DNA of 8,671 bases from JAZLIL01 sp045617405 (GTDB taxonomy: Bacteria; Bacillota; Clostridia; Lachnospirales; Lachnospiraceae), in contig JAZLIL010000167.1 of assembly GCA_045617405.1 (NCBI GenBank), positions 1 through 8,671 of the forward strand, read 5' to 3'. The notes beneath the pieces are model-generated. The model ran no database searches, was not told the origin of the DNA, and saw nothing but the letters and a program-made list of their open reading frames with translations. The first letter of the stretch is position 1, and every line of letters begins with the position of its first letter. Positions 5,224-8,671 of the stretch are shown here, piece after piece. The position numbers and the translations under genes were made by a program.

Positions 5224-7479
5224 CTACTCTGTAATGGTGATCTTGTATCCGGATGTGATTTCAAAGCCGTTTGACAGTTTGATAGCAAGATCGTTTGTGC
5301 CCGTTTCGTTAATCTGGTTAAGCTTTTCCGTATCAAGTGTTATCTCTGCCTTTCCGCCTCCTACGTCGCTCTTCCCGAGAACATTGTTCCCGTTCCATGT
5401 TACCCTCTGAACAGAAACCGAATAACTGTTGCTGAAGATTACAAGTTCAAAGACGTAAGGATCTGTCCAAACAGGCTTTTCGGAAGTTCCTGCATTGACC
5501 TTTGCCAGATTCCCCTTTGTGAATGATTTTGAAATCGGTGCATTGGCAATAGCTGCAGTACTGATAAGTGTAATATTAACACCGTTCACTGTTTCGCCGT
5601 TATTGAGGCTTATCTTCAGAGGTTCAATCTTATCTCTTACCGTCACTGAAGCACTTCTTTCAAAGTTCTTAACATTCACGGTTACTTCAGCCGTTCTGAC
5701 ATTGCTGCCGCCGACCGTATCGGTTCCGTAAACAACGTTGTAATCGGTTCCCGATGAAAGTGCGTACCCGCTGTAGGTGAGCTCACTGACCGATGTATCT
5801 GTCGACCCGTTATTCAGCTTTGCGGCGCCGAAATCGATTCTGAAGGAGAAGCTCTCCTTATCTGACGAATTGTTTGATTCAAAGATTCTTTCGAAGCTCG
5901 ATGTGTAATCACCGGATGCCGTGGTGTTGATCTTTGATGCAGGATAGATGTAGAGTCTCAATCCCTTTCCGCCATCACCGTTTGTGCTTAAAATCTCTTC
6001 ACCTGTTGCAAGCGTAATCTTTGCCAGAATCCACTCACCTGTTCTCGATTCAAGATTTTCGGTTGACTTGATTGTACATGATATATTGTAGTATCCGTCT
6101 GCTGCTGTGTCCGAAACACTTGACGAAACCTTTGCTTCACCCAGTGAAGCTCCGCTGTACCAGTCAGCAAACTCAAGCTTTGAAACAGTGGTCTTTGCCT
6201 TACTCTTAATGTCAAAGCTTATCCATCCGGACTGATTGTCCTCACGACAGTTCCCGGCAACCGTAGTCCTTTCAATCTTTTCTCCGACATCAGTCTTATC
6301 AAGGTAGCTGAGTCCTCCCTCTCCCGTGAGCTTCAAAGGAGCCGATGCAATTGCGAAACCGTCATCTCCGGGCTTAGACTTTGTGGCTCTTCTCACGTAG
6401 ACGTCACTTCCTGCGGGCGCTGAGGTGCTCTTTATTGTAATCTTTGATCCGCCCGAAATCTTAATCCATGATGCTGCATTGGGATCCCAGGATGCGCCGC
6501 TCTTGCAGACAGCGTACTCAAAGGGAGCCGTAGCGCTCGCTGCCTTCACGGTAATGCTGAAGGCCTCGAAGCTTTCCTTTTCAAGGGATATTCCGCATGA
6601 CGTCATGTCGGGTGCCAAGTCCTGCTTCGGAATCTTCACCGTCTTGACTGCAGATCTCTGGGAGGTTGATGTTGCGTCGCTCATGAACTGAATCTCAACG
6701 TAATCGGGCTGGCTTCCGGTACCCGCGAAAACTGAAGGTGCTATTGTATAAAGGAGAAGATCCCCGTTCTTGTCACACTTTGTCCACTCAGCCGGCCATG
6801 AGTCAGTGCCCGCAGCCTTCACCTTGTACTTCATCGAAGTCTTTACCGTAAATGCGAGCTTTGTTCCGTTGAATGTCATCGTGGGAGCTGCCGTAACGGC
6901 GCCTACCTTAACGCTCACTTCCTTGCTTGGACGCATTCCGGCAGATGATGAGTCACCGTTCACCGGCTTAAGCCTGAAATAAACGGTACAGCCCTTGAGG
7001 CTTAGAGGATAAAGCGCATCAGAATCAGCAGGATAATCCTTCCAGACAGAGCTTCCGTCCTTTCTCCACTGGATGCTTCTTCCCGAAGCGCCCGTAAAGG
7101 TAACGGCACCGCTTGAATACTTCGCCTTAAAGGTAGTAACCTGCTTCGGGAGCTTAACCGTAACAACATCCTCAGATGCATTTCCCTTGAAGGTGATAGT
7201 GTAATCCTTTGTGAGACTAATCCATGAGATATCCATCGTCATCTTCTTGTCAACGGTCATTGTTCCCGCGAATTCATCCCACGTCTTTTTCTTCGAATCC
7301 GAGAAATAAATCATAGTGTCATCTGCGTTTCCCGTAACAGTGATTGTACTGTTCTCGTAATTGATTTCCGAAACAGCAACAGACGCGGCAAAAGCCTTAA
7401 CTCTGTCACTGAGCACAACAATTAAGGCAAAGCTTAATACTCCAAATAACAGTTTTATACATCCTGATCTTTTCTTCAT
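5224..7479 (-). CDS. Large secreted repeat-domain protein of unknown function
   Basis: A 751-residue exported protein I do not recognise. A signal peptide occupies about residues 1-31: basic MKKR, a hydrophobic core at 9-23, and a probable cleavage near AFAAS (29-33). Residues 38-384 form the core shared with the downstream paralogue: EINYENSTITVTG (38-50), DISWIS (83-88), IQWRKDGSSVW (136-146) and MRPSKEVSV (182-190). Two further repeats of about 90 residues have ends near VKIPKQ (281-286) and ASAPLKL (378-384). Residues about 386-751 are absent from the paralogue and are Gly/Ser/Thr/Asn-rich and beta-rich, like stacked Ig-like or carbohydrate-binding modules, although no named family is certain. 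No anchor motif is visible. ATG 7479 follows GGAGG with a 5-base spacer, behind a good promoter. A surface, adhesive or matrix role is plausible but unproven. Confidence 0.85.
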   Translation of the reverse strand: MKKRSGCIKLLFGVLSFALIVVLSDRVKAFAASVAVSEINYENSTITVTGNADDTMIYFSDSKKKTWDEFAGTMTVDKKMTMDISWISLTKDYTITFKGNASEDVVTVKLPKQVTTFKAKYSSGAVTFTGASGRSIQWRKDGSSVWKDYPADSDALYPLSLKGCTVYFRLKPVNGDSSSAGMRPSKEVSVKVGAVTAAPTMTFNGTKLAFTVKTSMKYKVKAAGTDSWPAEWTKCDKNGDLLLYTIAPSVFAGTGSQPDYVEIQFMSDATSTSQRSAVKTVKIPKQDLAPDMTSCGISLEKESFEAFSITVKAASATAPFEYAVCKSGASWDPNAASWIKISGGSKITIKSTSAPAGSDVYVRRATKSKPGDDGFAIASAPLKLTGEGGLSYLDKTDVGEKIERTTVAGNCREDNQSGWISFDIKSKAKTTVSKLEFADWYSGASLGEAKVSSSVSDTAADGYYNISCTIKSTENLESRTGEWILAKITLATGEEILSTNGDGGKGLRLYIYPASKINTTASGDYTSSFERIFESNNSSDKESFSFRIDFGAAKLNNGSTDTSVSELTYSGYALSSGTDYNVVYGTDTVGGSNVRTAEVTVNVKNFERSASVTVRDKIEPLKISLNNGETVNGVNITLISTAAIANAPISKSFTKGNLAKVNAGTSEKPVWTDPYVFELVIFSNSYSVSVQRVTWNGNNVLGKSDVGGGKAEITLDTEKLNQINETGTNDLAIKLSNGFEITSGYKITITE

Positions 7480-7528
7480 GACTGCCTCCGATCAAAATCC
7501 CGTAAACCATCGCCGGTCTTATGAGATT

Positions 7529-7556
7529 ACTATAGCACATTTTCTGTATATGTCCG
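7529..7556 (-). promoter_or_regulatory. Promoter of the secreted-protein operon
   Basis: On the minus strand a -35-like CGGACA (7556-7551) stands 16 bases from a -10 TATAGT (7534-7529). The -10 is preceded by TG one base upstream, an extended -10. An A-rich tract (about 7557-7570) just above the -35 could act as an UP element. The predicted transcript would start near 7522, giving a leader of about 40 bases before ATG 7479. This fits a vegetative sigma-A promoter. Confidence 0.65.
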
Positions 7557-7590
7557 CTTATTTTTATTATCGGAGGATTTTCTGAAAAGA

Positions 7591-7761
7591 TTAATCGAAA
7601 AATGTATCCCTGATTTCTTTGGCAATGATGTAGATTACACCGAGAACAACTGCGCCGATGGCGGTAATGCCGCCAAAGATCATCCAGATGACAAGAAGTG
7701 AAACAAAAAGAATTTTAACGACCAGTTCAATAATGTTTGAAAGATGTCTTACAGATTCCAT
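7591..7761 (-). CDS. 56-residue membrane miniprotein of unknown function
   Basis: A complete small gene starting MESVRHLSNI and ending IRDTFFD with a TAA stop. GGAGG lies 6 bases before the ATG (within GGGGAGG). The chain is highly hydrophobic: a first membrane segment spans about residues 10-29 and a second about 32-47. A Gly-Gly turn (30-31) separates them, with a charged tail KEIRD at 48-52. It probably forms a helical hairpin with both ends on the same side of the membrane. It lies between the terminator of the ATPase-fusion gene and the promoter of the secreted pair, so it may be transcribed alone from an unseen promoter or by read-through. I cannot name a family. Toxin, small regulatory membrane protein and accessory subunit are all possible. 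Confidence 0.75.
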   Translation of the reverse strand: MESVRHLSNIIELVVKILFVSLLVIWMIFGGITAIGAVVLGVIYIIAKEIRDTFFD

Positions 7762-7832
7762 GCTGTGCCTCCCCTGCTCTGCCGGTCCGCTTCACTTTGC
7801 GAAAACTGCCGGTTACTGCTTTTCCGATTCAT

Positions 7833-7867
7833 CCTGTCGGGGTCGCCCCGGACTCGCTGACGACAGG
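7833..7867 (-). other. GC-rich structured leader upstream of the miniprotein gene
   Basis: CCTGTCG (7833-7839) pairs with CGACAGG (7861-7867). Inside, CGGGG (38-42 of the 7800s) and CCCCG (46-50) form a tight hairpin with a 3-base loop; the two stems share two bases, so the fold would adjust locally. It is more GC-rich than the flanking sequence and no T-run follows. An 8-base direct repeat CTGCCGGT (7779-7786 and 7806-7813) lies between it and the miniprotein. It could be a 5' untranslated structure, a small RNA or a repetitive extragenic element. Confidence 0.45.
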
Positions 7868-7872
7868 GTATC

Positions 7873-7901
7873 AAAAAGAGAGTCCCTAAAAAGGGACTCT
7901 C
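7873..7901 (-). terminator. Intrinsic terminator of the ATPase-fusion gene
   Basis: A perfect 9-base stem pairs GAGAGTCCC (7878-7886) with GGGACTCTC (7893-7901) across a 6-base loop. On the minus strand it is followed at once by TTTTT (7877-7873). It begins 19 bases after the stop codon of the gene on its right, the classic Rho-independent layout. Confidence 0.92.
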
Positions 7902-7920
7902 CCGGGCAGATCTGAAATAA

Positions 7921-8671
7921 CTAAATGGGTGCGGAAAAGTTTAATTCAAATATGATGTTGTTCATCTCAAGTGTATTAAGATGCTTGATGTTTGAAGCGG
8001 TTCTACTGATAATGCGAATTCCGGTATTTCTGCCCGGGTCTGACCCTTCAGCATTTACTTCCGCGATTTTTGCGGTCACATCATATTTGGGGCAATTGTC
8101 CCGCATACTGATCACCAGCTTGTGTTTTTTATAAACAGCTCGGAAATCAATCATGTTATCCGGCGATTGTGTATTTGAAAATCCGTGTTCAATAACATTA
8201 TCGGCAAGCTCCTGCAATGCCAGCGAAGCATATAAAGATGTTTTCTCATCAAATCCGTGGCCTTTTGCAAACATCATAAGCTGTTCTGCTGCAAGAGAAG
8301 CCTCTTCATGATTACGAATATCCAATGATATAAGATCTCCGGGATTTAGATAAAACTCTTCAGGAAGATTCAGGAAGTCTTTCCCAGACGGAATGATCTT
8401 ACCGGATCTTATCACATAGTAGACATAGATAAGGAACAGTGTAACAACGTCCCTTACCGTATAGGATGCAAGTATACCATATACTCCGAACAGTTTTCCG
8501 CAGATAAATACCGTAGCAACAACAACGATAAATCTTGCAGCAAAGATCAGAACATTCATATTCGCCAGGCGATGGATTCCCTGCAGGTACTTAATACGGC
8601 TGTCGATGATAGCTCTTATCGGAAGCTGCGAAGCCAGCATCACAAAAGAGAAGCACACCATATCAAATATA
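7921..8671 (-). CDS. MATE-like membrane protein fused to an RsbW-like ATPase domain, N-terminus outside window
   Basis: The open frame runs off the right edge: in-frame codons continue before the first ATG at 8661, so that Met is internal. The visible part starts with membrane helices (about 36-55 and 60-84, counted from that Met). It includes RIKYLQGIHRL, a layout like the last helices of MATE-type multidrug/flippase proteins. A cytoplasmic HATPase_c domain follows at about 113-246. It has an N-box ELADNVIEHGF (151-161), a D-box MRDNC (186-190), a glycine-rich SDPGRNTGIRI (207-217) and a final strand NIIFELNF. This resembles anti-sigma-factor kinases (RsbW/SpoIIAB) more than two-component kinases, and no phospho-acceptor His domain is visible. 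Such proteins may couple membrane transport or sensing to partner-switch signalling; the function here is inferred. The gene ends at a strong terminator. Confidence 0.78.
   Translation of the reverse strand, partial: IFDMVCFSFVMLASQLPIRAIIDSRIKYLQGIHRLANMNVLIFAARFIVVVATVFICGKLFGVYGILASYTVRDVVTLFLIYVYYVIRSGKIIPSGKDFLNLPEEFYLNPGDLISLDIRNHEEASLAAEQLMMFAKGHGFDEKTSLYASLALQELADNVIEHGFSNTQSPDNMIDFRAVYKKHKLVISMRDNCPKYDVTAKIAEVNAEGSDPGRNTGIRIISRTASNIKHLNTLEMNNIIFELNFSAPI

Noticed and set aside
7578..7588. TTTTC-T-GAAAA palindrome after the miniprotein stop, considered as a terminator
   Set aside because: The stem is AT-rich, the centre is too short to form a stable loop, and no proper T-run follows.
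7749..7832. 27-residue minus-strand frame overlapping the miniprotein start by 13 bases
   Set aside because: It has no proper ribosome binding site (AGG abuts the ATG), and its composition (polar, Arg/Ser/Gln-rich) gives no support. A coupling leader peptide is conceivable but unsupported.

Overview
The window looks like chromosomal DNA of an anaerobic Bacillota, most likely a Lachnospiraceae relative (Butyrivibrio/Roseburia type). This is an inference from four things: strong GGAGG ribosome binding sites, moderate GC with AT-rich gaps, a membrane protein of MATE type fused to an RsbW-like ATPase domain, and a regulator resembling PucR-type proteins of that group. No sequence search was possible. 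All supported genes lie on the minus strand, so transcription runs from high to low coordinates.

Right end (7873-8671): the C-terminal part of a membrane protein fused to a histidine-kinase-like ATPase domain runs in from outside the window. It ends at a clear intrinsic terminator (7873-7901), which separates it from the genes to the left.

Middle (3885-7871): a GC-rich structured leader precedes an easily missed 56-residue membrane miniprotein (7591-7761). A good promoter (7529-7556) then drives two adjacent secreted proteins of 751 and 418 residues (5224-7479 and 3885-5141). They share a co-linear core of about 350 residues made of roughly 90-residue beta-rich repeats, and the first has an extra C-terminal half. 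I do not recognise the family, and neither protein shows a cell-wall anchor.

Left part (1-3868): a biosynthetic-type acetolactate synthase large subunit (ilvB) follows with 79 bases of spacing. Next come a ten-helix EamA/DMT transporter and the start of a probable PucR/CdaR-like regulator, cut by the left edge. No IlvN small subunit and no other branched-chain amino acid gene is visible. The IlvB has an unusual interdomain insert built from a 14-codon tandem duplication, and substitutions in a normally conserved active-site loop. The gaps on either side of the transporter hold inverted and direct repeats that may be mRNA structures or operators.

No strong terminator was seen between 7479 and the left edge, so the secreted pair, ilvB, the transporter and the regulator could be one long transcription unit, though internal promoters are possible. 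There are no tRNA or rRNA genes, insertion sequences or CRISPR arrays. No stretch longer than 300 bases lacks a gene.
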